From: an uncultured bacterium
Lineage (GTDB): Bacteria; Verrucomicrobiota; Lentisphaeria; Victivallales; UBA1829
DNA length: 64,000 bases
Assembly (NCBI GenBank): GCA_900549415.1
Contig: URNX01000015.1
Location: 4,810-68,809 of the forward strand
Reading direction: 5' to 3'
Below, piece by piece: positions 1 to 8,962 of this stretch; position 1 is the stretch's first letter, and every line of letters begins with the position of its first letter. The translations under genes and the position numbers were made by a program. A model generated the notes under the pieces. The model did not search any database. It had not been told where the DNA came from and was given only the letters and a program-made list of their open reading frames with translations.

Positions 1-1
1 C

Positions 2-904
2 GTGTCCCGCGTGTTCAGTCACCACCCGAACATCCGCGAGGATGTGCGGGAACGCGTCTTCGCCGTCGCAAAACAGTATTCGTATCATCCGCGTCTTTCC
101 ACAAAACAGCGGAACGTGGTGATCATCACTCCGTACGAATCGGTCTATCCGGTGCAGTGCTGCGTGGAAATGCTTCTGATGGCGCTCACGCACGAGCTGC
201 CCGGACACGGGTTCCGTCTGGAAATTCTCCCGCAGGACAACCTCGAGCGGCTCGACCGCATTCAGTTCTGCGCGGCGGTTGCGATCGGCGCGGAGCCGCG
301 CGAGTTCAAAAACTGGGAAAAACGTTTTTCCGTCCCCCTCGTCATCGTCGACCGCAACGCCGAAAAGGACTACCCCGGAGTCTGGCTCGTCCGCTCCGAT
401 GAGGAGCAGGCGATGGAACTTGCCGTGGCGCATCTGCACGAACGCGGCTGCAAAAAAATCGGCTGCATTGTTCACGGCGCGCCGGGGACCGGAAACGCGG
501 ACATCCGCCATCAGGCGATCCGGAAGTCGCTCACGACGCACGGGTATCCGGCGGACGACGCGCTGATTCATTACTCTTCCGACGATCATTACGTGGAGCT
601 CATCGGCAAGCTGCTGCGGCGCGGCGTCGACGCGCTGTTCTGTCCGGGCGGAAGCGGCGGGATCATTGCGGCGTATGCGCTTTCACTGTTCGGCCGCCAT
701 GTCCCGGACGAGGTTTCGCTGATCGCCTCGGAGCAGACTTTTTTTTCGCGGTACGGCATTCCGCCGCAGACGACGATTTCGCCGGACTACAAGGCGCTTG
801 CCGCCGCGGCCGCCGACCTCATAGAGGCGCGCATCGAAAACCGGAAATTCGCGCGGCGCACCGTCCTGCCCTATATTCTGAATGTGCGCGAAAGTGTGAA
901 GTAA
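2..904 (+). CDS. LacI-family transcriptional regulator, 5' end missing
   Basis: This is a ligand-responsive DNA-binding repressor or activator whose start lies before the window. The first residues (SRVFSHHPNIREDVRERV) match the recognition-helix-to-hinge part of a LacI-type helix-turn-helix, so only about 20-30 N-terminal residues are missing. The GTG at base 2 is internal, not a real start. From about residue 38 a periplasmic-binding-protein-like effector domain follows. It ends with a VPDEVSLIASE segment and a PPQTTISPDY segment, the usual C-terminal landmarks of the family. The effector is likely a sugar by family precedent, but nothing in the window names it. Downstream is argC, which has its own spacing and looks like a separate unit. 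Confidence 0.85.
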   Translation: MSRVFSHHPNIREDVRERVFAVAKQYSYHPRLSTKQRNVVIITPYESVYPVQCCVEMLLMALTHELPGHGFRLEILPQDNLERLDRIQFCAAVAIGAEPREFKNWEKRFSVPLVIVDRNAEKDYPGVWLVRSDEEQAMELAVAHLHERGCKKIGCIVHGAPGTGNADIRHQAIRKSLTTHGYPADDALIHYSSDDHYVELIGKLLRRGVDALFCPGGSGGIIAAYALSLFGRHVPDEVSLIASEQTFFSRYGIPPQTTISPDYKALAAAAADLIEARIENRKFARRTVLPYILNVRESVK

Positions 905-980
905 TTTTTCAAACTCCGCTTTCATTTTCGGAAATCGGCTTTATATTAAAACAACCAATTCAAATACTGGAGAACAGAAC

Positions 981-2009
981 ATGGCGAAAGTGCGTGTTGC
1001 AATTGTCGGCGCGTCCGGTTATGCGGGCGAGGAGCTGATCCGTCTTCTCACCGGACATCCCAATGTGGAGCTCCGCATCATCACCTCCCGTCAGAATGCG
1101 GGGAAGGACATCTCCGAGATCTTTCCGCGTTTCTACGGACTCAATCTGAAATTCACCGCGCCGGACGTTGCGCAGATTGCCGCCGAATGCGACGCCGCGT
1201 TCCTCGCGCTTCCGCACGGACTCGCCTCCGAATACGCCATTCCGCTGATGAAATCCGGCGTGCGCGTGTTCGACATCAGCGCGGACTTCCGTCTCCGTTC
1301 CACCGCCAAGTACAAAGAGTATTACGGCAAGGAGCATCCCGCGCCGGAGCTCCTGAAACAGGCGGTCTACGGCTCCCCCGAACGCTATCGCGAGCAGATT
1401 AAAAACGCCGCGTTCATCGCATGTCCGGGCTGCTACCCGACAAGCATCATTCTCGCAACCGCGCCGCTTCTCAAGGCGGGACTCGTCGAGACGAAGGACA
1501 TCATCATCGCCTCGATGAGCGGAGTGACGGGCGCCGGACGCAAGGTCGATCTCCCGTACATCTATCCCGAATGCAACGAAAGCATCCGCGCCTACGGCCC
1601 GGTCGGACACCGCCATCTTCCCGAGATCGAGCAGGAACTCGCCGTTGCCGCCGGAGTTCCGGAACTTGCCGTCAACTTCATCCCGCATCTGACCCCGATG
1701 AACCGCGGCATCAACTCCACGATCATCCTCCAGCCGACTGCGAAGTGCACGAAGGAGGCCGTCGAGCAGGTCTATCGCGAAACCTACGGGAACGAGCGTT
1801 TCGTGAAAGTTCTGCCCGCGGGAAAGCTGCCCGATACGAAGCATGTCACCATGACGAACCGCTGCGAAATCGGTTTTGCTCTCGATGCGCATACGAACAA
1901 GCTGCTGGTTTTCAGCTGCATCGACAATCTGACCAAAGGCGCTTCCGGTCAGGCGGTTCAGTGCATGAACATCCGCTTCGGCATGGACGAGGGACTCGGT
2001 CTCTGCTGA
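981..2009 (+). CDS. argC: N-acetyl-gamma-glutamyl-phosphate reductase
   Basis: Cytoplasmic enzyme of arginine synthesis that reduces N-acetylglutamyl phosphate to the semialdehyde using NADPH. The 342-residue length is normal. A Rossmann nucleotide-binding motif GASGYAGEE is at residues 10-18. The catalytic cysteine is C151 in CPGCYPTS, and the catalytic histidine region GHRHLPE is at 209-215. The ATG at 981 follows GGAGAACAGAAC. No other arginine gene is adjacent, so the pathway is dispersed here. A hairpin terminator follows, shared with the convergent foldase gene. Confidence 0.97.
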   Translation: MAKVRVAIVGASGYAGEELIRLLTGHPNVELRIITSRQNAGKDISEIFPRFYGLNLKFTAPDVAQIAAECDAAFLALPHGLASEYAIPLMKSGVRVFDISADFRLRSTAKYKEYYGKEHPAPELLKQAVYGSPERYREQIKNAAFIACPGCYPTSIILATAPLLKAGLVETKDIIIASMSGVTGAGRKVDLPYIYPECNESIRAYGPVGHRHLPEIEQELAVAAGVPELAVNFIPHLTPMNRGINSTIILQPTAKCTKEAVEQVYRETYGNERFVKVLPAGKLPDTKHVTMTNRCEIGFALDAHTNKLLVFSCIDNLTKGASGQAVQCMNIRFGMDEGLGLC

Positions 2010-2035
2010 AGCTTTCCGTTTTCCATCGGATCAAT

Positions 2036-2080
2036 AAAAAAACAGCCGTCGGTTTTGAATTCCGGCGGCTGTTTCGTTTT
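2036..2080. terminator. Bidirectional rho-independent terminator between argC and the parvulin gene
   Basis: Arms AACAGCCGTCGG (2041-2052) and CCGGCGGCTGTT (2061-2072) form a strong stem. A T-rich run lies on the plus side (TTTCGTTTT), and a seven-base A run before the stem gives a T tract on the minus strand. It fits termination of the two converging genes. Confidence 0.8.
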
Positions 2081-2095
2081 AAAGCCTGATGCGGA

Positions 2096-3202
2096 TCAGA
2101 ATTCCGCGATTTTCAGCTTCATGTCTTTCTTCGCCTGATCAACGGCGGCTTTGACCTTTTCTTCGAGCTGCTTGGACATGAGGAAGTCGTGGATATTGCC
2201 TTTGACTTCTGCAAGCGGACGATAGCTGCTTTCCGTCTTGTCGGTAACCTTGATGATGTGATAACCGAACTGGGTCTTGACGATTTCGGACATTTCACCC
2301 TTCTTGAGAGCGAACGCGGTTTTTTCGAATTCCGGAACCATCATGCCCTTCTGGAATTTTCCGAGCGAGCCTTTGGAGGATTTTCCGGAGGGACAGGCGG
2401 ATTCCTTTTCTGCGAGTTCGCCGAAATCGGCGCCCTGTTTGAGCTTGGCAAGAATCGCTTTCGCTTTGGCGAGCGCATCGGCTTCCGCTTTCGCGACGGC
2501 GGCGTTGTCTTTCTCCTTGCCTGCGGGAATTTCAGGACGGATCAGGATGTGGGAAGCGGTGACGGTTTCCTGAGTCTGGAATTCCTTCTGATGTTCGCGG
2601 TAGAACTTTTCGACATCCGCATCGGAGACTTTGCACTGCGGTTCGATTTTCTCTTTCAGGAACGTGGCGAGAGCCGCGGCTTTCTGAGCCATTGGATCGG
2701 AGGAAATTTCCTTTTTGTAAGAGGCAACGGTCTTGTTCTGAGCTTTGAGATTGGACTCAAATGTTTTGCGTGAGTCTTCCGGAACCTGGCTGAGCATCTT
2801 GTCGAACTGCTGTTCAACGATGGCCGCAGAGGGCTTGTAACCGTTTTTCTCTGCAAGGGAGAAGAGAATTTCGCGATCGACCATGGATTGAACCATGTTT
2901 TTGACGATCTGCTTGAGCTGGGGAGCGGGAATCTGGGCGAGGGCACCTTCCGGAACCTGTCCGGTGAGTTCCTTGAGGAATGCCGCTTTCGTCAGCTTCA
3001 TTCCGTTTCCTTCCGCGAGGACTTCAGGGAGGAATGCGAGAGCTTCCGCATTTGTGACCTGTTTTTTCGCCGGAGCCGCCGCCTTCTGAGCCGCCGGGGC
3101 GGGTTTCGGAGCCGGAGCTTTCTGAGCGGGAGTCTGGGCGGACGCTGCAAATGCGAGCGCGGGGATTGCCGCAGCAATCATAAGTTTTCTGGCGATGTTC
3201 AT
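2096..3202 (-). CDS. Secreted parvulin-type peptidyl-prolyl isomerase (SurA/PrsA-like)
   Basis: Predicted extracytoplasmic chaperone/foldase that isomerises prolyl bonds in exported proteins. The start at 3202 is chosen because it opens with a signal peptide (MNIARKLMIAAAIPALAFA) and is preceded by AGAAAGG. An upstream in-frame ATG at 3274 would add 24 hydrophilic residues before that signal. Residues about 25-50 are an Ala/Pro/Lys-rich linker. Residues 51-210 are the helical SurA-N-like part. Residues about 213-322 form the parvulin domain (ASHILIRPE, then GKFQKGMMVPEFEKTAF and QFGYHIIKV). The protein is 368 residues. It lies downstream of the cdaA-cdaR-lipoprotein cluster, separated by 77 bases, and may be co-transcribed. 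Confidence 0.9.
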   Translation of the reverse strand: MNIARKLMIAAAIPALAFAASAQTPAQKAPAPKPAPAAQKAAAPAKKQVTNAEALAFLPEVLAEGNGMKLTKAAFLKELTGQVPEGALAQIPAPQLKQIVKNMVQSMVDREILFSLAEKNGYKPSAAIVEQQFDKMLSQVPEDSRKTFESNLKAQNKTVASYKKEISSDPMAQKAAALATFLKEKIEPQCKVSDADVEKFYREHQKEFQTQETVTASHILIRPEIPAGKEKDNAAVAKAEADALAKAKAILAKLKQGADFGELAEKESACPSGKSSKGSLGKFQKGMMVPEFEKTAFALKKGEMSEIVKTQFGYHIIKVTDKTESSYRPLAEVKGNIHDFLMSKQLEEKVKAAVDQAKKDMKLKIAEF

Positions 3203-3279
3203 TTTGAGCCTTTCTGTTTTCCGGTTTCCCGGAGAGTTTTTTATTTGAAACGATTGATTCTCTGTTTCTGACAAAGAGT

Positions 3280-3927
3280 TTACATTTTTTGTTCAATCCG
3301 GCGTTCCGCTTCCAGAACATCGGCGCGGACCGGATCGACCGGGCGGATCAGGAAGCCGTCGGATTCCAGATCGTAGACGGCAAGATGATCTTCCCGAATC
3401 TTCAGCTTCCGGACAAGCGCCTGACGTTTGCCCGTGTAGCCGAGGAACTCCCGGTTGTCCGGAAATGCCGCAGCTTTCTGCCGGAAAAGTTCGAGATTGG
3501 CCGCGAGTTCCGCCGAATTTTCCGGTTGTTCAATGCGGTATGCGAGCATCTCGAGTTCGGCAAGCAGACGCAGATCGTTTGCCGCCTTTGTGAGTTCGGG
3601 GACGGGACCGACGACGCGGATTGCTTCGCGGATTGCGCGTTCCGCTCCCGCCTGATCCTGCTGCTGCAGAGCGTTCTCCGCTTCGCCGATATGGATGTTC
3701 GCCCGCTCGATGCTCTCGAGTTCCGCAATGAAAACGTTGGTCTGGTCGAGCTCTTTGTAGCGCCGGATCTGCGCGAGCGCTTCGCGGTGTTTTCCCGCGG
3801 CGATGTCGTCGAGAATGTCAAGGACGAGCGTCATGCGCACGCGCGGCGGTTCGGGCGCGCGCTTCCCGCATCCGCAGAACAGAGCGGCGGAAAGGAGAAT
3901 GAGAACGGCGGAAAGGATGCGGATCAT
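3280..3927 (-). CDS. Putative lipoprotein of unknown function with helical repeats
   Basis: The protein has 215 residues. It opens with a lipoprotein-type signal ending LFCGCGK, with C20 the likely lipidated cysteine, so it is probably membrane-anchored outside the cytoplasm. The rest is predicted to be almost entirely amphipathic helix (for example EALAQIRRYKELDQ and ERAIREAIRVVG), reminiscent of tetratricopeptide repeats, although no canonical repeat is clear. Its ATG overlaps the cdaR stop as ATGA, and there is no good Shine-Dalgarno site, so translation is probably coupled to cdaR. The position suggests an envelope role linked to the c-di-AMP cluster. I do not recognise a family. Confidence 0.75.
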   Translation of the reverse strand: MIRILSAVLILLSAALFCGCGKRAPEPPRVRMTLVLDILDDIAAGKHREALAQIRRYKELDQTNVFIAELESIERANIHIGEAENALQQQDQAGAERAIREAIRVVGPVPELTKAANDLRLLAELEMLAYRIEQPENSAELAANLELFRQKAAAFPDNREFLGYTGKRQALVRKLKIREDHLAVYDLESDGFLIRPVDPVRADVLEAERRIEQKM

Positions 3928-4937
3928 TTTCTGGAAATCTTCACTTTAATGGTTGTCGGTTCAATTTTGACGATATGGAATTCCGGCGGAGTGACCCAGC
4001 AGTTCACGGGCTGAGTGTAGACTCCGGGGACGAGGTGTGAGATGTCGATATACGGCTTGACGTCTTCCGGTTTCAGTTTGGCCAGCGCCGTTTTTTCGCC
4101 GGAGAGCGTAACGCTGATTCTGTCGCCGGAAAGGAGTTCGTATCCGTTGGGGATTTTGTCGTCGAGAACGCGAAGCGGAAGCAGGGAAAATTCCTGCGCA
4201 ATGATGCTGCGTTCGATACTGATTTGCGCGAAAACGGTATCCTGGCTGAGCTTGACGCCCGGAGCGGAGACGGTGATCGGGGCGTTGTAATCGAAGGACT
4301 GCACGATGCCGTCGAGCGGAATCGGCTTGGTCTGAAGCGTTTCGAGATTTTCAAGAATTGCCGCGGGACCCGTCACGCGGATTTCGGAAGGCGTGAGCGT
4401 GATTTTCTGAACGGCGTATCCTTCCGGAAGCGGTTTTTTGGAATCGAACACGGGGTCGATTTTGACCGCTTTTGTTTTCTGCACGTCAAAATTGACTTCG
4501 ATGTTGTCCGGGTGCACGGATTCCACACTTGCGGTCAGGAAGAACGGTTTCTGCACATTGCCGGGCGTGAGGTGCAGCCTGTAAGGCACTCCCTCGATGA
4601 ACTTTTTGTGGTCGAGCTTCGGCGGTTGAATGGAGAAATCCGAACTGGAATATTTTTGCAGAAGCCAGCGCGGTCCATTGACTTTGATGGATACGAGAAT
4701 CTGCCTGGGAGCTTTTCTCAGCAGAACCTTCTGTCCGGTTCCGTCCGGAATCGCGATGGATGCCGGAAGTTCGACGGGAATGTCAGTGAAGGTCAGGGAA
4801 TCCTCTGTTTTGAGGCGTTTTTCCCGCAATGCCAGGCAGATGATCCCGGTGAGCAGAAGCGCGAAGAGTTTGCGGGTGAAATCCCTGCGTATGATTCCCG
4901 GCGTTTTGTGCCAGTATTTTTTCCAGTCAGCCGCCAT
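3924..4937 (-). CDS. cdaR: YbbR-domain membrane protein, probable regulator of the diadenylate cyclase
   Basis: The protein has 337 residues. One membrane-spanning segment near residues 22-40 (RKLFALLLTGIICLAL) is followed by an extracytoplasmic region with several YbbR-type beta repeats, recognisable by recurring V-x-V-x-G-P and EGY/NGY elements. CdaR proteins of this type bind CdaA and modulate c-di-AMP synthesis. The start at 4937 lies one base after the cdaA stop and has GGAGGAAT in front. The in-frame ATG at 4997 lies inside cdaA and is not needed. It sits directly downstream of cdaA, the order seen in many bacteria. Confidence 0.88.
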   Translation of the reverse strand: MAADWKKYWHKTPGIIRRDFTRKLFALLLTGIICLALREKRLKTEDSLTFTDIPVELPASIAIPDGTGQKVLLRKAPRQILVSIKVNGPRWLLQKYSSSDFSIQPPKLDHKKFIEGVPYRLHLTPGNVQKPFFLTASVESVHPDNIEVNFDVQKTKAVKIDPVFDSKKPLPEGYAVQKITLTPSEIRVTGPAAILENLETLQTKPIPLDGIVQSFDYNAPITVSAPGVKLSQDTVFAQISIERSIIAQEFSLLPLRVLDDKIPNGYELLSGDRISVTLSGEKTALAKLKPEDVKPYIDISHLVPGVYTQPVNCWVTPPEFHIVKIEPTTIKVKISRK

Positions 4938-4938
4938 T

Positions 4939-5760
4939 TTATTCCTCCGTTTTGTCCGAATCGAATTCGTCGTCTCTGAGTATGGACGGCTTTTCAATCA
5001 ATGCTTTCGTGAGGAGATCGTTGAGCTGTTCACAGCTCAGCCAGCGTTTGATTTCTCCGCGCTTTGCCATGCTGATGGCCCCGGTCTCTTCGGAAACGAC
5101 GACGGCGATGGCGTCGGTCTCTTCCGAAATGCCGATTGCGGCGCGGTGGCGCGTTCCGAAATTCCGCGCAGAGCAGTAGCGGTACTGTTTGGTGAGCGGG
5201 AGGATCGCATGAGCCGCTTCAATTTTGTCTCCGTTGATAATGACGGCGCCGTCATGGAGGGGAGAGTTCGGATAGAAGATCGAGCGGAGCAGAGGCGCGG
5301 CGACTTTTGCATCGAGAGGCACCGCCGTGTTTTTGAATGTCGCGAGACCGATCTGGCGTTCAAACACAATGAGCGCTCCGGTTTTGCTTTGGGAGAGATC
5401 TCTGACTGCGTTGACTGTTTCGTCAATTGTCTCCTTCTGAACGCGTGTGCGGTGTGCAAAGGTCCGGCTTCCGAGCTGTGCGAGCGCGCGGCGCAGTTCG
5501 GGCTGGAAGATGATGACGAGAGCCGTTGTGCCGACTCCCCAGAAGTTGTCGAGCAGACTGGAGAGCATTTGAAATTTCAGGACTTCGGCGAGCACGGAGA
5601 GAAAAACGAGAACGAGAGCGCATCCGGCCAGCACGTTTGCGCCGCGGGTTCCGCGCAGGTAGTAAAGCAGACCGTAGATGAGAAAAGCAATGATGCCGAA
5701 GTCGAGAACAGGTCTGATGAAATCGTAAATATTTAAAAACTGTTTTGCAAACTCCTGCAT
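4939..5760 (-). CDS. cdaA: Diadenylate cyclase, membrane-bound
   Basis: It condenses two ATP into the second messenger c-di-AMP. The protein has 273 residues, with three N-terminal transmembrane helices in roughly residues 15-85. The DisA_N catalytic domain follows, with the signature DGA at 170-172 (SPLHDGAVI) and RHRAA at 204-208. Both motifs are intact, so an active enzyme is expected. The start at 5760 is preceded by AAGGAGG; the upstream ATG at 5814 has no such site. It is first in the operon with cdaR and a lipoprotein. Confidence 0.95.
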   Translation of the reverse strand: MQEFAKQFLNIYDFIRPVLDFGIIAFLIYGLLYYLRGTRGANVLAGCALVLVFLSVLAEVLKFQMLSSLLDNFWGVGTTALVIIFQPELRRALAQLGSRTFAHRTRVQKETIDETVNAVRDLSQSKTGALIVFERQIGLATFKNTAVPLDAKVAAPLLRSIFYPNSPLHDGAVIINGDKIEAAHAILPLTKQYRYCSARNFGTRHRAAIGISEETDAIAVVVSEETGAISMAKRGEIKRWLSCEQLNDLLTKALIEKPSILRDDEFDSDKTEE

Positions 5761-5844
5761 TCGTCCTCCTTGAAAATATCTTGGGAATATACATCGCCGC
5801 AAAATAAAAATCAATAAGAAAATCCGGCTTTTTGTGATTATTTA

Positions 5845-5903
5845 CAAAAAAATAATGTTCCGGGGAATTCCTGAGTGCGGAAAGGCGGAAAAAGCGCCGG
5901 AAC
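5845..5903 (-). terminator. Probable terminator after the thioredoxin-like gene
   Basis: GTTCCGG (5857-5863) pairs with CCGGAAC (5897-5903). On the minus strand the stem is followed by ATTATTTTTTTG. The stem encloses a long imperfectly paired loop, so confidence is moderate. The remaining bases between here and cdaA are AT-rich and probably hold the cdaA promoter. Confidence 0.5.
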
Positions 5904-5927
5904 TGAGAAAAATGCGGGAAAAACGGG

Positions 5928-6368
5928 TCACTTGATTTTATTCAAAATGTCCTGATAATGCTTGAGATAGTCATTGACGTCCCCGCGGATGAATCCGGTT
6001 CTGGTAAGTTCTTTGCCGTCGGGGGAGATGATGACGACGGTCGGATATCCGGGAATGGCATATTTTTTTGAGAGCTGGCTGTTTTGTTTTCTGATGTCTT
6101 CGGGAATCTGTTTTCTGCTTGGGAAATCGGCTTTGAAGAGCACGAAATTTTTGTTGAGGAAGTCACCGAACGAGGAAACGCCGAAAGCGTTCTGTTCCAT
6201 TTTGATGCAGAATCCGCACCAGTCGGAACCGGTGAAGAGCATGAGGATCGGTTTGTTTTCTTTTTGTGCGAGTTCGGTTGCTAGGCGGAAGTTGTCGGTC
6301 CAGTTTGCATCCGCGAATGCCAGAAATGCTCCGCAGAAGAGCAGAAGTGTCAGAAACAGCTTTTTCAT
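5928..6368 (-). CDS. Secreted thioredoxin-like protein (thioredoxin_7 type)
   Basis: The protein has 146 residues with a signal peptide of about 19 (MKKLFLTLLLFCGAFLAFA). It has a redox-active CGFC pair at C51/C54 in SDWCGFC and the cis-proline of the fold in IPGYPT (P109). It probably reduces or isomerises disulfides outside the cytoplasm, or serves a cytochrome or envelope maturation step. The ribosome site GAGGAGG lies in a small stem-loop (ATACC 6373-6377 pairing with GGTAT 6384-6388) that could partly mask it. No partner such as DsbD is adjacent. Confidence 0.88.
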   Translation of the reverse strand: MKKLFLTLLLFCGAFLAFADANWTDNFRLATELAQKENKPILMLFTGSDWCGFCIKMEQNAFGVSSFGDFLNKNFVLFKADFPSRKQIPEDIRKQNSQLSKKYAIPGYPTVVIISPDGKELTRTGFIRGDVNDYLKHYQDILNKIK

Positions 6369-6477
6369 GTCAATACCTCCTCAGGTATAAGTTGCTGTTG
6401 TTAAGAGACATTGCTTTCCCGCGGAATGTTCCGGAGGATCAGAGAAGTTTTTCGCTTTCGAAAAAAATCAAAGTGCA

Positions 6478-7686
6478 TTACAGGCTGGCAGCGGGGATGA
6501 GACTGCACGCAGATGTGAGCGGTTCCTGTTCGCGGACCATGCAGATGACGGCTCCTTTTCCCACCGGTTTTCCGAATTTTTCCAGTTTTGCAAAGTTCTT
6601 TGCGGCGTCGCGCCCGGGGTTTGTGCTTTTTTTGATTTCAACGGGGTATAAAATACCATCCTGTTCAATGACCAGGTCTATTTCCGCCTGGTCGAAGTCG
6701 CGGTAGAAGTAGAGCGGAGCTCTTTTTCCGGCGTTTCGGTAGCTTTTCAGAATTTCCGAAACACACCAGGTTTCAAAAATATGACCGGACATCGCGCCGG
6801 CTTCAAGTGTTTCGGGGGAGGACCAGTCGGTCAGGTAAGCGCAAAGTCCAGTGTCCAGAAAGTAGAGCTTGGGTGTTTGCGTCATCCGTTTTGTCTGATT
6901 CGTAAAATACGGTTCCAGAAGAGCAATCAATCCGGAAGCTGTCAGAATGCTTAAATAGTTTTTTGCCGAGGCTACAGAAACATCGGCGTCCCGGGCAAGG
7001 TCGGCATAGTTCAGCAGCTGTCCGGTTCGGGCGGCCGCGGCACGGAGAAAACGGAAGAAGCGGTGAAGATCTCCAACCTGAGCGAGAATCCGCACATCGC
7101 GTTCGAGATATGTGTTTACATAGGAGCCATAAAACAGATCGTGATCCATATCCGGATTTTCTGCAAGTCTCGGAAAACCTCCGTTCCAGATTCTGCGGTA
7201 AAGCTTTGAAAGATCCATACCATCGGGGGCGGGCAGACGCTCTTTCTGCGGCAGAAAAGGGCCTTCGTTCCGGTTGTTCAGTTCCTGATTGGAAAGGCCA
7301 AGCATTTCAAACACACCTACGCGTCCGGCGAGAGATTCGGTTACATTTCCCATCATGTGAAATTGCTGGGATCCCGTGAGCCAGAACATGCCGGGTTTCT
7401 GTTCCCGGTCGATCATTACTTTGATGTATGGAAGAAGCTCCGGCGCATATTGAATCTCATCAATCAGAACGGGCGGTTTGTGGCGTTCCAGAAACAATTC
7501 AGGTTCTTCCGCGGCAAGGGTTCGCTCTCTCGGTATGTCAAGAGTTACGTAGTTCCGGTTTTCTTCGCTGATATGTTTCAGAAAAGTCGTTTTGCCGACC
7601 TGACGTGGTCCGGTCAGAAGAAGAGCCGGATAACAGGCTCCGTTTTTTTTGAAAAAATCTTCCAGATTCCGGTGTATATACTCCAT
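6478..7686 (-). CDS. AAA-type ATPase with C-terminal DUF4143/nuclease-like domain
   Basis: The protein has 402 residues. Walker A GPRQVGKT is at 26-33, Walker B PVLIDEIQ at about 72-78, and a sensor-like LTGSQQF at 103-109. A winged-helix-like segment follows, then a C-terminal domain with EIDLVIEQDG...YPVEIKKS, which has the D...ExK layout of a PD-(D/E)XK nuclease fold. The family (AAA_14 plus DUF4143) is widespread, often present in many copies, and has no firmly established job. The start at 7686 is preceded by AGGAGG; the longer frame to 7821 runs into the pta terminator and is unlikely. It is flanked by unrelated genes and seems monocistronic. Confidence 0.88.
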   Translation of the reverse strand: MEYIHRNLEDFFKKNGACYPALLLTGPRQVGKTTFLKHISEENRNYVTLDIPRERTLAAEEPELFLERHKPPVLIDEIQYAPELLPYIKVMIDREQKPGMFWLTGSQQFHMMGNVTESLAGRVGVFEMLGLSNQELNNRNEGPFLPQKERLPAPDGMDLSKLYRRIWNGGFPRLAENPDMDHDLFYGSYVNTYLERDVRILAQVGDLHRFFRFLRAAAARTGQLLNYADLARDADVSVASAKNYLSILTASGLIALLEPYFTNQTKRMTQTPKLYFLDTGLCAYLTDWSSPETLEAGAMSGHIFETWCVSEILKSYRNAGKRAPLYFYRDFDQAEIDLVIEQDGILYPVEIKKSTNPGRDAAKNFAKLEKFGKPVGKGAVICMVREQEPLTSACSLIPAASL

Positions 7687-7770
7687 AAAACAACCTCCTG
7701 ATCCATTAAATCTCCGTGTAATCTCTATCCCCTCTTGTAATATACACGCGGTTTTCCGGCAAATCAAGCG

Positions 7771-7798
7771 AAAAAAAGGGGGTGCGCACGGCACCCCC
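7771..7798 (-). terminator. Rho-independent terminator after pta
   Basis: On the minus strand GGGGGTGC pairs with GCACCCCC (plus-strand arms 7778-7785 and 7791-7798) and is followed directly by seven T (plus-strand A run 7771-7777). It sits 14 bases after the pta stop. Confidence 0.9.
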
Positions 7799-7811
7799 GG
7801 AGAACGGGAAC

Positions 7812-8828
7812 TTATGCCCACTCGGTGACGGCGCAGACGGCCGCCATGTCGACAATGTCATCGACAGAACAGCCGCGGCTGCCGTCGACGAACGGTTTGC
7901 GGAGACCGTTGCAGATCGGGCCGATCGCGGTCGCGCCGCCGAGACGCTCCGTCGCTTTGTAGATGGAGTTGCCGCAGTTCAGGTCGGGGAAGACGAGAAC
8001 GTTGGCGTGTCCGGCAACCGGGGAACCGGCAAATTTCTTCTCGCCGATTTCGGGAACCGTTGCGGCGTCGAACTGCATTTCGCCGTCGATCAGCAGATCC
8101 GGAGCAAGCGCTTTCGCTTTCGCAGTCGCCTGGACAACCTTCTCGATGATCGGGTCGTGTGCGGAACCGTTCGTGGAGCAGGAGATCATGGCAACCTTCG
8201 GATCCGCGCCGGTGTACATTTTGAAACGCTTCGCGGTCTGGAGCGCAATCTCGGCAAGCTGGTCGGCGTCCGGATTGATGTTGAGTCCGCAGTCAGCGTA
8301 GAAGAAAACGCCGTTGTAGCCCCACTTGGGATCGGGCATCTGCATGATGAAGAAGCTGGAGGCGATCTTGTTGCCCGGAGCAACCTTGAAGAGCTGGAGC
8401 GCGGGTTTCGTCTTCTGGGCGGTGTTGTGTGCATAGCCCTTCGGGTTGCCGCCGCAGGAGGCGTAGCCGTGAGCATCGCCGGCGCAGACCATGGCGGCGG
8501 AGAACACGCAGGTGTCCTTCAGCCATTCACGCGCCTGTTCCGGAGTGAGACCTTTGTTCTTGCGGATTTCGACAACCGTCGCAATGTAGCGGTCCAGTTC
8601 CGGAGTCTTCAGAACGTCAACGATTTCAACTCCGTCGAGGCAGACGCCGTTTTCCTGTGCGAGTTTGCGGATTTCATCTTCGCAGCCGACGAGTACGGGG
8701 CGGGCATAGCCGAGTTTCACAAGCTTTTCGGCGGCTTTGAGGTTTCTGGGGTCGTCGCTTTCGGTCAGACAGACTTTGCGGTTCAGGGCTTTCGCCTGTG
8801 CGCGGATTTTGTCAAGTACGCTTTCCAT
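7812..8828 (-). CDS. pta: Phosphate acetyltransferase
   Basis: It interconverts acetyl-CoA and acetyl phosphate, the step before ATP-yielding acetate production in fermenters. The 338 residues match the short, catalytic-domain-only form of Pta. Recognisable family blocks are CAGDAHGYASC, PDPKWGYNGVFFYADCGLN, the substrate loop AMISCSTNGSA, and the C-terminal GPICNGLRKPFVDGSRG. The start at 8828 is preferred over 8843 because AAGGAAAG precedes it and nothing suitable precedes the longer start. Acetate kinase is not adjacent. Confidence 0.93.
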   Translation of the reverse strand: MESVLDKIRAQAKALNRKVCLTESDDPRNLKAAEKLVKLGYARPVLVGCEDEIRKLAQENGVCLDGVEIVDVLKTPELDRYIATVVEIRKNKGLTPEQAREWLKDTCVFSAAMVCAGDAHGYASCGGNPKGYAHNTAQKTKPALQLFKVAPGNKIASSFFIMQMPDPKWGYNGVFFYADCGLNINPDADQLAEIALQTAKRFKMYTGADPKVAMISCSTNGSAHDPIIEKVVQATAKAKALAPDLLIDGEMQFDAATVPEIGEKKFAGSPVAGHANVLVFPDLNCGNSIYKATERLGGATAIGPICNGLRKPFVDGSRGCSVDDIVDMAAVCAVTEWA

Positions 8829-8962
8829 GGCACTTTCCTTCATTTTTTTGATCTCTGTGCTTCGTCGGGGGAACTCGCCTCCGGCTGTGAAATTTTCATC
8901 TCTTTAATGTAGCACGAATCTGAGTGCTTTCAATGAAGGTTTGCAAATTTTTCACAAAGAAC